Assembly (NCBI GenBank): GCA_002841545.1
Contig: PGZZ01000002.1
Location: 372,001-436,000, forward strand
DNA length: 64,000 bases
Source of the DNA: Firmicutes bacterium HGW-Firmicutes-16
Lineage (GTDB): Bacteria; Bacillota; Clostridia; Oscillospirales; Oscillospiraceae
Reading direction: 5' to 3'
The notes under the pieces are model-generated. The model was not told where the DNA came from. It did no database searches and worked only from the letters and a program-made list of their open reading frames with translations. Below, piece by piece: positions 1-8,345 of this stretch (positions within the stretch are counted from its first letter, which is position 1; each line of letters begins with the position of its first letter). The position numbers and the translations under genes are program-made.

Positions 1-946
1 TTAGCCTTCTCGGTCCGTCCTGGATGTATTGACCCATCGAGTGCAAATCGGCTGAATATTCGACCGATGCAGGGAATATTCCGATTCCGTTTTTGCCTTC
101 ACTTTCGCCGAAGAGCTGTTTCCACCACTCCGACATAGAGCGGAACGAAGGCTCAAAGGACGCAAGTATCTCGACTGATCTGCCATTCTGGTACAGGTGC
201 TGTCTGGCTCCCGCATAGAGCCACGCGGGATTTTCGACGGAGCGCAGGTCAAGATCGTGCATCTCCTTGATGGCGCACTGTAAAACTTTTTCGATATCTA
301 TACCGGCGACAGCCATCGGAAGAAGCCCGACTGCGGAAAGAACGGAGTACCTGCCCCCAACATCTTCAGGTACGATGAAGCGCTCCCAGCCTTCGCTGAC
401 AGCGGTATCGTGGAGGATACCTTTTCTCTCGTCTGTGGTTGCAATGATACGCTTTTTTGCATTTGGTCCGTATTTCTTCTCAAGCAGGCTCTTAAAAACG
501 CGGAATGCAAGCGCAGGCTCAAGCGTCCCTCCGGATTTGGAAATTACATTGACAGTAAAATCACGGTCGCCGATGAGCTCGATAGTTTCGTTTATGGCAG
601 TTGCGGACAGCCCGTTGCCCATGAAGAAAATATCCGGCGTTTCTTTTTTAACAAGATTATAGTTTGGCGAGCGTATAAGCTCAATTGCGGCGCGTGCCCC
701 AAGATAAGATCCGCCGATTCCGATGACGACAAGAACCTTTGAATTTGAACGTATTTTTGAAGCGCAGGTCTGAATAGACCTCATTTCGCCCGAAAACATG
801 CGCGTGGGCAAATCCATCCACCCCGTATATTCTGAGCCCTCGCCCAAGTGCTCAAAAAGCTTTCTGTGTGCATCGGAAATCTTGGAATAATCGGGACCAA
901 TAGGTCCAAAAAATTCCTTTGCTCCGGATAAATCAATTTTGACCAT
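1..946 (-). CDS. pgi: Glucose-6-phosphate isomerase, N-terminal part (cut by window edge)
   Basis: Cytoplasmic enzyme that interconverts glucose-6-phosphate and fructose-6-phosphate. The reverse frame opens at ATG 946-944 and runs off the left edge, giving the first 315 of an expected ~450 residues. PGI signatures are visible: the sugar-isomerase glycine-rich segment IGIGGSYLGARAAIEL (about 75-90), the phosphate-binding VISKSGGTLEPALAF (134-148) and GGRYSVLSAVGLLP (197-210). An AGGGGC ribosome site lies about 8 bases before the start. It follows the carboxypeptidase gene on the same strand after 164 bases; a poor TTGTAA/TAAAAT pair in that gap could be its own promoter. Identity is secure; only the C-terminal third is missing. 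Confidence 0.95.
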   Translation of the reverse strand, partial: MVKIDLSGAKEFFGPIGPDYSKISDAHRKLFEHLGEGSEYTGWMDLPTRMFSGEMRSIQTCASKIRSNSKVLVVIGIGGSYLGARAAIELIRSPNYNLVKKETPDIFFMGNGLSATAINETIELIGDRDFTVNVISKSGGTLEPALAFRVFKSLLEKKYGPNAKKRIIATTDERKGILHDTAVSEGWERFIVPEDVGGRYSVLSAVGLLPMAVAGIDIEKVLQCAIKEMHDLDLRSVENPAWLYAGARQHLYQNGRSVEILASFEPSFRSMSEWWKQLFGESEGKNGIGIFPASVEYSADLHSMGQYIQDGPRRL

Positions 947-1110
947 CAAACAGTGCCCCTTTTCCCCAGAGGTTTTATTTTCCTTGGGTATTATGTTTTT
1001 GTATTTTAATACAATCTGCCGGCTATTACAAGCAATATTTGATGAATTCTTCGTATTTGTGGGATTGGATTGCCATATTTATTCAATTTTTGGGCAACAA
1101 GTGGAAATTA

Positions 1111-2253
1111 TTACCCTCCAAACAGTCTGGAAAGCATTCTTCCGTAGAGTCCGAACACTGTCAGCTTATTAACGTTGCTCCCTGCCAGCAGCGGGACACG
1201 GGCTAATTCTGTACCATTGGAATAAACAACCATTTCGCCAATAGCCTCTCCCTCAGTAATCGGAGCTTCCAGACTGTCCGGCAAACTGAACTCGTAATTT
1301 ATCTCTCCAAGCTTGTTTTTTTCCATCAGAAGACCTTCCTCTCCGCCATAAATGGGTTGGACACTTTCTGATGCTCCCATTGAAACGAGTACGGGGGGAA
1401 GTGGCTTGGGGCTGCGTAACGGGCACAAGGCATAGTTTGCGAATGCAAAGTTGAGAAGTGTTTTTGCGCTCTCAAAACGCTCGTCAGAGGTCGCGCCGTG
1501 CATCACGACGGCAATATATTCTGTGCCCTCCCTCTCGGCTGTCGCCGAAAGACAGTACATAGCAGTCGTTGTGAAGCCGGTCTTTAAACCTGTTGCGCCC
1601 TTATAAAAACGAACCAGCTTATTTGTGTTGACGAGCTGCGCCGCACCGTTTCTAAGCGTATCCATCCAAATCGTCGAATAGTTCTTTATCCTGTCGTATT
1701 TTAGCAATTCTCTTGACATGAGAGCTATATCATAGGCCGTTGTTAAATGTGTGGGATCGTCGGTAAGTCCCGTGCAGTCGCAAAAATGCGTATCGACCAT
1801 CCCCAGCTCGGCGGCTCGGGCATTCATTTTTTGAACGAAGCTCTCCTCCGAACCGGATATATGCTCAGCCATAGCTACTGCGCAGTCGTTTGCGGAGACC
1901 ACAGAAACAGCCTTCAGCATATCGCTAACGCTCATCTGTTCGCCTTCCTCCAGCCATATCTGGCTGCCCCCCATTGAAGCCGCAAAAGAAGAGCAGGTCA
2001 CGATGTCGGCCTCGGTAAGGCGCCCCGATTCAATTTCCTCCATGACAAGCAGCAGCGTCATTATTTTTGTCACGCTGGCCGGAGCTCTTTTTGTATGTGC
2101 ATCCTTTTCGTATATCACTTCGCCGGTCGTCTTTTCCATAAGTACTGCTGATGGAACAGGTATCGTTAGGGCACCCTCTCCAACTGGCTCGAGGGCCATG
2201 GCTTTGGTTGAAATCAAAGCCGCAATGATAGCCACAATCAATAATCTCTTCAT
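1111..2253 (-). CDS. dacF: D-alanyl-D-alanine carboxypeptidase (DacF/PBP5 type)
   Basis: A penicillin-binding protein that trims the terminal D-Ala from peptidoglycan stem peptides outside the membrane. The 380 residues begin with a signal peptide (about 1-20, ending AMA). All three active-site motifs of the S11 family are present: SVTK at 60-63 (nucleophile Ser60), SAN at 120-122 and KTG at 224-226. The C-terminus (VFGLYGRMLSRLFGG) is the usual amphipathic membrane anchor. A GGAGGCGG ribosome site sits just before the ATG. The gene stands alone between the rqcP terminator and pgi. The choice between DacA and DacF cannot be made from sequence; the symbol follows common clostridial annotation. 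Confidence 0.93.
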   Translation of the reverse strand: MKRLLIVAIIAALISTKAMALEPVGEGALTIPVPSAVLMEKTTGEVIYEKDAHTKRAPASVTKIMTLLLVMEEIESGRLTEADIVTCSSFAASMGGSQIWLEEGEQMSVSDMLKAVSVVSANDCAVAMAEHISGSEESFVQKMNARAAELGMVDTHFCDCTGLTDDPTHLTTAYDIALMSRELLKYDRIKNYSTIWMDTLRNGAAQLVNTNKLVRFYKGATGLKTGFTTTAMYCLSATAEREGTEYIAVVMHGATSDERFESAKTLLNFAFANYALCPLRSPKPLPPVLVSMGASESVQPIYGGEEGLLMEKNKLGEINYEFSLPDSLEAPITEGEAIGEMVVYSNGTELARVPLLAGSNVNKLTVFGLYGRMLSRLFGG

Positions 2254-2318
2254 TGTCCGCCTCCAATAATAGCAATGTCCAAGCTCGTGTCTGTAACACT
2301 ATATGGAAGTACGAAGGG

Positions 2319-2346
2319 CATTATTCCCGCGCTGATACCCTGTCAA
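2319..2346 (-). promoter_or_regulatory. Candidate promoter for dacF
   Basis: Reverse strand: a perfect -35 TTGACA at 2346-2341 and, 16-17 bases later, ATAATG/TAATGC as a poor -10. The leader to the dacF ATG would be about 65 bases. The -35 is convincing, the -10 is not. Confidence 0.35.
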
Positions 2347-2645
2347 GTTATTTTTTTACTGTTTCATTATTTGCAACACAGTAATTTTTGAGGTTTACTA
2401 GAATTATGCATATTCATTACATAATCTGGAATTATTCCTTGAACCTTTAATAATCCGCGTAGAATTATCAATGGTTTTCCACATTTCCAACAGGTTTTTC
2501 AACATTGTTATTGCCGCAACATTCTACAAAATATTCATTCTCGGTTTACATAATCATATTTCGTCAGGGAAAATCGTCGATTTATTTAGAAAAACAGCTC
2601 TTGACAAATGTCTGTTCGTTTGTTCTAGGAATACATTGAAAAATC

Positions 2646-2677
2646 AAAAAAGACGCAGAAGTCGAAGCGCCTGCGCC
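2646..2677 (-). terminator. Rho-independent terminator after rqcP
   Basis: Read on the reverse strand: GGCGCAG (2677-2671), loop, CTGCGTC (2658-2652) with one G-U pair, then six T (2651-2646). It closes the YabM-MazG-HU-RqcP transcription unit 23 bases after the rqcP stop. Confidence 0.75.
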
Positions 2678-2699
2678 TTTGAATATAAGCTCAATTTAC

Positions 2700-2942
2700 T
2701 TACGGTATTTCCTTGTACATCGCGGGTGCATCGGCTTTCTGCGCCGTCTCGGTCAAGGCCAAAACCTCGACCTTCAGCGTTCTTTGTCCGAAGCGAATTT
2801 CGATTACGTCCCCAAGCTTTACCTCGTATGAGGCTCTAGCCGTTTTGCCATTCACCGAAACTCTTTCTCCGTCGCAGGCTTCGTTGGCTATGGTGCGGCG
2901 CTTTATCAGTCTCGAAACTTTCAGATATTTGTCAAGGCGCAT
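2700..2942 (-). CDS. rqcP: S4-domain RNA-binding protein RqcP (YabO)
   Basis: An 80-residue single S4 domain. MRLDKYLKVSRLIKRRTIA is the classic RNA-contacting helix pair, followed by VNGKTARASYEVKLGDVIEI. In Bacillus, RqcP binds stalled 50S subunits with RqcH and drives C-terminal alanine tailing in ribosome-associated quality control; that role is taken from the family. It sits 56 bases after hup, in the YabM-MazG-(HU)-RqcP order found in many Firmicutes. In spore formers yabP and yabQ usually follow; here a terminator and the carboxypeptidase gene follow instead. Confidence 0.88.
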   Translation of the reverse strand: MRLDKYLKVSRLIKRRTIANEACDGERVSVNGKTARASYEVKLGDVIEIRFGQRTLKVEVLALTETAQKADAPAMYKEIP

Positions 2943-2998
2943 TTTGAACCTTCCTCGTAAAAGCGCAAAGGCGCGGAGATTTCCGCGCCTTGAGTTTG

Positions 2999-3274
2999 TT
3001 ATTTGTCAACTGCATCCTTAAATGCTTTGCCCGCTTTGAAAACAGGAACGCGTGATGCAGGAATCTTAATTTCTTCCTTGGTTTTGGGGTTGCGTCCTAT
3101 ACGAGCCTCTCTGCTTTTGACATCAAAAACGCCAAAGCCGACAAGCTGTACTTTTTCGCCCGTTTCAATTGTCTCTTCAACGGTCTGGAACGTGGCGTTT
3201 ACCGCGCGCTCACTGTCTTTCTTTGACAGACCTGTTTTTTCTGCCACTGCGGCAATAAGTTCTGCTTTGTTCAT
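2999..3274 (-). CDS. hup: HU family DNA-binding protein
   Basis: A 91-residue histone-like protein that bends and compacts DNA as a dimer. It has the whole HU/IHF pattern: [20 protein letters not shown] at the N-terminus, VGFGVFDV in the middle, and the [18 protein letters not shown] arm that enters the minor groove. An AGGAGG ribosome site lies just before the ATG. It is placed between mazG and rqcP. A weak TTGCAG/TATATA pair in the 74-base gap upstream may give it extra transcription, as expected for an abundant protein. Confidence 0.96.
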   Translation of the reverse strand: MNKAELIAAVAEKTGLSKKDSERAVNATFQTVEETIETGEKVQLVGFGVFDVKSREARIGRNPKTKEEIKIPASRVPVFKAGKAFKDAVDK

Positions 3275-3348
3275 GGTAATCCTCCTAAATATTATTCATG
3301 AGTAATTTGTCAATATATAGATTTTGCGGATATAAGTCTGCAAAAATT

Positions 3349-4146
3349 CTACTTCTTTTGTTTGCCGGCATTATAAAGGGTGTCAAGCTCTTCAAGGCTC
3401 ATATCCTTCATTTCCCTGCCGATATTTTGTGCTTCTGCTTCAACATAGTCGAAGCGGCCGATAAATTTATCGCAGCTCTTGTGCAAAGCTGTTTCCGGAT
3501 CGATATCCAAAAATCTTGCGACGTTGACCGCCGAAAAAAGAAGGTCGCCGAGCTCTTCCTCAATATGGGCTTTATCACCCTCTGCCTGCGCTTGCCGAAG
3601 CTCTTGCATCTCCTCATAGAGTTTGTCCATCGCGCCGCTTACATCAGGCCAATCAAACCCGACCTTTTTTGCTTTTTTCTGAATCTTTTCGGCACGCCAA
3701 AGTGCCGGTAAGCTCTCCGCCACATCAGTCATGGTCTTTGTGACAGTTACCTGAGACTTCTCCTTGCGCTTGAGCTCGTCCCAGTTTTTTATAACCTCAT
3801 CGCTGCCGGACACATCGATATTTCCAAAAACATGCGGATGACGAAAAATCAGCTTTTTGCAGGCACCGTCAGCCACATCATCAAGATCGAAAGCACCTTT
3901 TTCCTCTTCTATCCTCGTATGGAAAATTATCTGCATCAGAAGATCGCCAAGTTCCTCGCGCAGATGTTCGGGATCATTCTGGTCAATCGCCTCGCAGACC
4001 TCATAGGCTTCCTCAAGAAGATTGCGGCGGATGCTTTCGTGCGTCTGTTCGATGTCCCAAGGACAGCCGCCTGGAGAGCGAAGAATTTCTATTATTTTGC
4101 GGAAATCCCACACATCATATACATTTTTATACTCAAAATTTACCAC
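3349..4146 (-). CDS. mazG: Nucleoside triphosphate pyrophosphohydrolase MazG
   Basis: Hydrolyses (d)NTPs to monophosphate and pyrophosphate, a house-cleaning role in the cytoplasm. There are two MazG modules: the first with CPWDIEQTHESIRRNLLEEA and EELGDLLMQIIFH, the second with EEMQELRQAQ and EELGDLLFSAVNVARF; the EExxD metal-binding pattern occurs in both. Bacillus YabN carries an extra N-terminal methylase-like domain that is absent here. I place the start at GTG 4146-4144 (265 residues), because GGAAGG is then 9 bases upstream; the GTG at 4155 touches that ribosome site directly. Confidence 0.93.
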   Translation of the reverse strand: MVNFEYKNVYDVWDFRKIIEILRSPGGCPWDIEQTHESIRRNLLEEAYEVCEAIDQNDPEHLREELGDLLMQIIFHTRIEEEKGAFDLDDVADGACKKLIFRHPHVFGNIDVSGSDEVIKNWDELKRKEKSQVTVTKTMTDVAESLPALWRAEKIQKKAKKVGFDWPDVSGAMDKLYEEMQELRQAQAEGDKAHIEEELGDLLFSAVNVARFLDIDPETALHKSCDKFIGRFDYVEAEAQNIGREMKDMSLEELDTLYNAGKQKK

Positions 4147-4297
4147 ACTTTTCACCCTTCCGCAAGTTGAAATTTCACTTATGTGTATATTTCTAAAAAT
4201 ACTTTACATTTTATGTACAGATGTGGCAAATCTCGTCACGATTCGTGAGGATTTTACACCGGTTACATTCTTTCAGCAAAATTCGCGATTTGTTCTG

Positions 4298-5947
4298 TTA
4301 CTTGACGTGAAGCAATTTCGCAATTTTTTCTCCCTTGGGGAGAAGTTTCAAATCATCAAGCGTTATAGCTTTTGTTGATATTGTCATGACTCCGTAAACA
4401 AGTACCGCAACGGTGACGGAGGCACCCAGAGCCAAAAGGGTTGTCATTCTTCCCGGCTCGGGTCCCGCATTCAAAAGCTCCAGCGCTGCGGGATAAACAA
4501 TCCAAGCTGCAGCGCCCATTACGGCACAGTTCAGTATTGGCTTGAACAAGGCTTTGCCTAGTTTTGGACGCTCCGGCATGTATTTTATTAAAAACATTAA
4601 ATTTAATACACACATGATAAAATAGCTGATTAAAGACCCAATTGCAGACCCAAAAATGTTCAGTTCTTTGTTACCGAGGAGCACCCATGTAAAAACGATG
4701 TTCAACCCACCGCCTATTAGCATATTGATCATAGGGAGACGCTCAAGGCCTCCTGCCTGCAAAGCGGCTGTGGATATTGCAACGATGCATACGAAAAACG
4801 AGGTTATTCCCATTATTGCAAGAAGCGTACCGGCAAGAGCACCATCTTTGCCTAGGCTATTGTAATAGGCGCCATACATTATCGGGGTAGAAAGAACACT
4901 CATACCGACAGCCATAGGAAGCGCCAGAATCGTTGTTATTCTGATGGAGGATTCTATCACGGTTCTCGATGCATCTATATTTTTTTGTGCTCTATATCCT
5001 GCAATTGCAGGAATTATACTGATAGTAAGTGGAACCAGAAGTGCAGAAGGAAGATTATAAAAGGTGAGGGACATTGAGTATATTCCAAACAGTTCACTGG
5101 CCCTGTCTGAAGTAAACCCGACGGCATCCTGCAGCCTGTTATTTATTAGGCCTGTGTTTACTAACGCGATAATGCTTGAAACGCAAGAGCCTAAAGCAAT
5201 TGGGATGCCTATCTTGATAAAAGTCTTAAGTATATGTCCGCTTCCATCTGAGCTCATGTCAAGTTCATCTCTTGGACGCAGCTGCAAAAGACTTTCTTCA
5301 TATTTTCTGCGTCTTACTACCGCAGAGCCCATGAAAATGCAGGCTAACAGCGACCCCGCAATAGTTCCGGTCATTGCTCCAGCCGACTGAAGCGTAATGC
5401 TTGCGCCCTGTCTTTGCAGCATAAGCGCGATTGAAAGTCCTACCGCTATTTTTCCTGCGACCTCAATGACCTGCGAAACTGCGGTCGGACGCATATCCGA
5501 AAATCCCTCTGTGTAGCCTCTGAAAGCTGAGAGTATGCAGACAAGAACAACAGCAGGTGCCAGCGCCGCTACGCTTTGGCTGGCTTTTGGATCTCTAAGC
5601 AGCATCGAAAGGTCCACTGGGAACAGATAAAGAACCAGACTTCCGACGGCGCCCAGTACGGCGAATGACAGCAAGGCTGTCTTAAATATTTTCTTGACCT
5701 GTACGGGTTTGCCCAGATTGTTGGCCGAAGAAATCATTCTCGCAACAGCAATCGGCAGTCCGGCAGTTGAAAGCGCGAGAAGAACATTGTAAATGTTGTA
5801 CGCAACATTGAAATGTCCAAAGCCTTCTTTGCCGAGAATGTTGCCGAGAGGGATTTTATAAATTGCTCCGAGAATTTTAATTATAACAACTGAAACCGCC
5901 AGAATGGCGGCGCCGTGTAAATAGTTCTGGTTTTTGGATGCTGCCAA
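4298..5947 (-). CDS. Polysaccharide/lipid II-type flippase (YabM/SpoVB family)
   Basis: A 549-residue integral membrane protein of the MOP (MATE/MurJ-like) flippase superfamily, with about fourteen hydrophobic segments. The start IIKILGAIYKIPLGNILGKEG followed by FNVAYNIYNVLLALSTAGLP is characteristic of SpoVB/YabM proteins. Members move undecaprenyl-linked sugars, including lipid II, across the membrane. Translation starts at TTG 5947-5945, with GGAGGT six bases before it and no better ATG nearby. Position upstream of mazG-hup-rqcP matches Bacillus yabM. Whether it acts in sporulation or in vegetative wall synthesis cannot be told. Confidence 0.88.
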   Translation of the reverse strand: MAASKNQNYLHGAAILAVSVVIIKILGAIYKIPLGNILGKEGFGHFNVAYNIYNVLLALSTAGLPIAVARMISSANNLGKPVQVKKIFKTALLSFAVLGAVGSLVLYLFPVDLSMLLRDPKASQSVAALAPAVVLVCILSAFRGYTEGFSDMRPTAVSQVIEVAGKIAVGLSIALMLQRQGASITLQSAGAMTGTIAGSLLACIFMGSAVVRRRKYEESLLQLRPRDELDMSSDGSGHILKTFIKIGIPIALGSCVSSIIALVNTGLINNRLQDAVGFTSDRASELFGIYSMSLTFYNLPSALLVPLTISIIPAIAGYRAQKNIDASRTVIESSIRITTILALPMAVGMSVLSTPIMYGAYYNSLGKDGALAGTLLAIMGITSFFVCIVAISTAALQAGGLERLPMINMLIGGGLNIVFTWVLLGNKELNIFGSAIGSLISYFIMCVLNLMFLIKYMPERPKLGKALFKPILNCAVMGAAAWIVYPAALELLNAGPEPGRMTTLLALGASVTVAVLVYGVMTISTKAITLDDLKLLPKGEKIAKLLHVK

Positions 5948-6247
5948 AATTGCACCTCCGATAAAGTATTCTACCTTAGTTCTGTATTATATATGCGCCA
6001 AATCCTTGATTCTTACCATTTTGGGGATAAGACGGAATCTGCCAGTCAATTAATTCGTCTCAATGTACACCAATCTCGTACAAAAATCAAGAAGAACAGC
6101 AGGCTCCTACCGTCTTTCACTAGCTTTTTGTTGCCTTTGCCGGAATAAAACCAATCGTTTCTTGCATTAAAGGCAAATATGAACTATGATTGTTTTACTA
6201 AAGTCGTGCCAGATATTTTACATGGGCAAATTTGAAATATCAACACA

Positions 6248-6272
6248 AATAGTTGACAAACGCAACTATTTC
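6248..6272. promoter_or_regulatory. Perfect inverted repeat over the -35 box: operator candidate
   Basis: AAATAGTTG and CAACTATTT, 9 bp each, separated by 7 bases (ACAAACG). The -35 TTGACA of the adjoining promoter lies inside it. Size, symmetry and TTG...CAA core resemble MarR-family operators, but no MarR gene is in the window. Confidence 0.5.
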
Positions 6273-6280
6273 ATTAGAAT
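6253..6280 (+). promoter_or_regulatory. Promoter for the kinase-like gene
   Basis: TTGACA (6253-6258), 16-base spacer, TAGAAT (6275-6280). The -35 is a perfect match and the -10 five of six. It would start a leader of about 100 bases. Confidence 0.65.
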
Positions 6281-6390
6281 AGTATATTATGTACGCATAA
6301 AAGGTTTACAAAGAACAGATAAATAAATGCATAGATTTGGTATCCAAAATCATGCTTATTATTTCTATATATTTGACAGGGGTTTGGTTA

Positions 6391-7479
6391 ATGTACAGTG
6401 TTAATAATCTTATCAGAATGTTCTCTTCCGTGCGTCAATCCGTTATCGGGCTTGACAGCGAGAGTTATTCAGTAATATTCGCAAATCCCGCCGCTAGGAC
6501 TGCTTTTGGATTTGACCCGACAGGCAGTTCAGCAAAAGAGATAATATCCTGTGACATCCTTGAGGAAAACTCTGCCGATTATCTATGCGGCACCACCATC
6601 TTAGGCCGTAAAGCCAGCATTTCAGTTGTCAAAGAAACAGGCTTAACATTGCTTTTCATTGACTTCTTAAGTGATGACAAACCGACCCTCGGTATTTCAC
6701 GGCATATGATCAGCAGCCTAAGAAACAGCGCAATGGGGATTAAAATGTCGGCTGATCGCTGTTTTTCTATTCTTGAAGATGGACAGCTGCCAAGTGAAAA
6801 ACATGTTTCTGTTCTTTACCACTATTACTACTCTCTTCTGCGTACTTTAATCCAGATTGACAGCGCTGATTTAATTGAGAGAGGAGAGCTGCCGTTTTCG
6901 CCCGCATCGGTTGATCTTGTTAAGCTTTGCTCCAATGTGACCAACACGGTGGTAACGCTTTGTGCTGAAACAGGAGTCAATATCAGTTTCACTGCGAATA
7001 AAAACGAGCTAATCACAGTCGTAGACCCGGCAAGAATTGAACAGCTGCTTTTAAACCTTTTTGCGAATAGTCTGCAGCACACAGTTTCGGGTGACAGCGT
7101 TACGCTGTCGCTAAATTTCACAGGCAGCAGAATCATAATATCATTGGACGATGATGGCGAAGGGATACCGCCGGAGTCTATCTCCGATATCTTTAAATTG
7201 CCGGATGACAGCGATGAAAAGGCTCTAAAACGGAAAGGCAACGGCCTCGGTCTTTTCATTGCCCTCGGAATTGCGCAGCAGCACAAAGGTGTTCTTCTGG
7301 TAGAAAGCCGCGAAAGCAAGGGAACATGCGTGCGCATAATGCTTCCTGTTGATGAAGATACCGTTCAAAGATTCAATAGTCCTGAAACGACTTATCGACA
7401 CGACGACGCATCGTTCGTTCTAATGGAGCTTGCGGACGTTCTTCCGAGCGCCAGTTACGGGCCCAAATACGAAGATTAA
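6391..7479 (+). CDS. Orphan histidine-kinase-like protein with degenerate H box
   Basis: A likely signalling protein with a sensor-like N-terminal region (VIGLDSESYSVIFANPAA looks like a PAS start) and a C-terminal HATPase domain with all three boxes: NLFANSLQH, DDDGEGIP and GNGLGLFIA. Where HELRTPL would carry the phosphorylated histidine it reads SSLRNSA (bases 6712-6732), with Ser at the His position; a His lies three residues earlier. No response regulator is adjacent. I prefer ATG 6391 (362 residues) because AGGGG lies 8-9 bases before it. The frame is open to TTG 6337, which would add a hydrophobic segment but has no ribosome site. Confidence 0.75.
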   Translation: MYSVNNLIRMFSSVRQSVIGLDSESYSVIFANPAARTAFGFDPTGSSAKEIISCDILEENSADYLCGTTILGRKASISVVKETGLTLLFIDFLSDDKPTLGISRHMISSLRNSAMGIKMSADRCFSILEDGQLPSEKHVSVLYHYYYSLLRTLIQIDSADLIERGELPFSPASVDLVKLCSNVTNTVVTLCAETGVNISFTANKNELITVVDPARIEQLLLNLFANSLQHTVSGDSVTLSLNFTGSRIIISLDDDGEGIPPESISDIFKLPDDSDEKALKRKGNGLGLFIALGIAQQHKGVLLVESRESKGTCVRIMLPVDEDTVQRFNSPETTYRHDDASFVLMELADVLPSASYGPKYED

Positions 7480-7480
7480 A

Positions 7481-7530
7481 ATAAGGCTGTTTCAATTTTT
7501 CTTGCACAGAATTCTTGAAACAGCCCTTAT
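7481..7530 (-). terminator. Hairpin between convergent kinase-like gene and tatD
   Basis: ATAAGGCTGTTTCAA (7481-7495) pairs with TTGAAACAGCCCTTAT (7515-7530), with one bulged C. On the reverse strand TTTTAATC follows, so it mainly ends tatD; the forward side has no T run. Confidence 0.6.
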
Positions 7531-7539
7531 GCTATTAAT

Positions 7540-8301
7540 CTATTCGATTCCAAAAAAGCGCCTGCCGTTGCAGTTCGTCATCTCAGCCACTTCCTCGGCG
7601 CTGATGCCTTTAATTTTCGCAATTGTCTCGACAATGTACGGAAGGTTACTTGAGTCATTGCGCTTTCCCCTGTGCGGAACTGGGGCAAGGTAGGGGCAGT
7701 CGGTTTCAATCAGTATCCGGTCATTCGGGCACATTGAGATTACTTCTAGCGCACGACGCGCGTTCTTAAAGGTTATCGCGCCTGTAAAGCCGAGATACCA
7801 GCCCATATCTAGAATTTCTCTCGCCATTTCAGCGCTGCCGGAATAACAGTGGAATTCACCCTTAACTTCCGGAAACATTTTTATTATTTCCATGCATTCG
7901 GCATGAGCGTCTCTGTCATGTATTACAACAGGCATTTTTAGCTCTCTTGCAAGCTCCATCTGGCGAAGGAACACCTCACGCTGAACATCCCGCTCTGACA
8001 GATCGTAAAAATAATCAAGCCCGATTTCACCAATGGCGCGAACCTTAGGCAGAGCGCAGAACTGCCTAATGAGCTTTTCGGAGGCCTCCGAAAAAGTCTT
8101 CGCCTCGTGAGGATGCCAGCCGAGCGCGGCATATATACACGGATATTTCTCAGCGAGTTCCAGTGACTCTAAACAGCTCTTATAATCGCTCGACGCATTC
8201 ATAATGAGCTCCACGCCGCTTTCAAATACCGCTTTTATTGTTTCGTCCCTGTCGGGATCGAAACTTTCGTCCGTATAATGGGCATGAGTGTCAAAATACA
8301 A
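7540..8301 (-). CDS. tatD: TatD family metal-dependent hydrolase (DNase)
   Basis: A 253-residue TIM-barrel amidohydrolase-superfamily enzyme. Metal ligands are in their usual places: DTHAH (4-8), GEIGLDYFYD, VVIHDRDAH, FHCYSGS and ETDCPYLAP. TatD proteins act as magnesium-dependent exonucleases in DNA repair and quality control; clostridial members are seldom tested. GGAGG precedes the ATG. Only 44 bases separate it from the divergent membrane-protein gene. Confidence 0.93.
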   Translation of the reverse strand: MYFDTHAHYTDESFDPDRDETIKAVFESGVELIMNASSDYKSCLESLELAEKYPCIYAALGWHPHEAKTFSEASEKLIRQFCALPKVRAIGEIGLDYFYDLSERDVQREVFLRQMELARELKMPVVIHDRDAHAECMEIIKMFPEVKGEFHCYSGSAEMAREILDMGWYLGFTGAITFKNARRALEVISMCPNDRILIETDCPYLAPVPHRGKRNDSSNLPYIVETIAKIKGISAEEVAEMTNCNGRRFFGIE

Positions 8302-8345
8302 TTTAATCTTCCTCCGTTTGAATTCTTCTGTATTCGAGGTACAAA

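Larger units (their letters stand above)
2254..2699. other. Intergenic region between dacF and rqcP
   Basis: 446 bases with no convincing gene. It holds the rqcP-side terminator hairpin (2646-2677) and, closer to dacF, a reverse-strand promoter candidate with TTGACA at 2346-2341. The 122-codon forward frame across 2471-2839 has no ribosome site and runs antisense into rqcP, so I do not call it. Confidence 0.5.
5948..6390. other. Divergent intergenic region between the flippase and the kinase-like gene
   Basis: 443 bases counted to the preferred kinase-like start. The left part is unremarkable AT-rich DNA. No open frame with a ribosome site was found. The right end carries a forward promoter (6253-6280) overlapped by a perfect 9-bp inverted repeat. 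A TATAAT lies near 5990 on the reverse strand without a matching -35. Confidence 0.5.
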
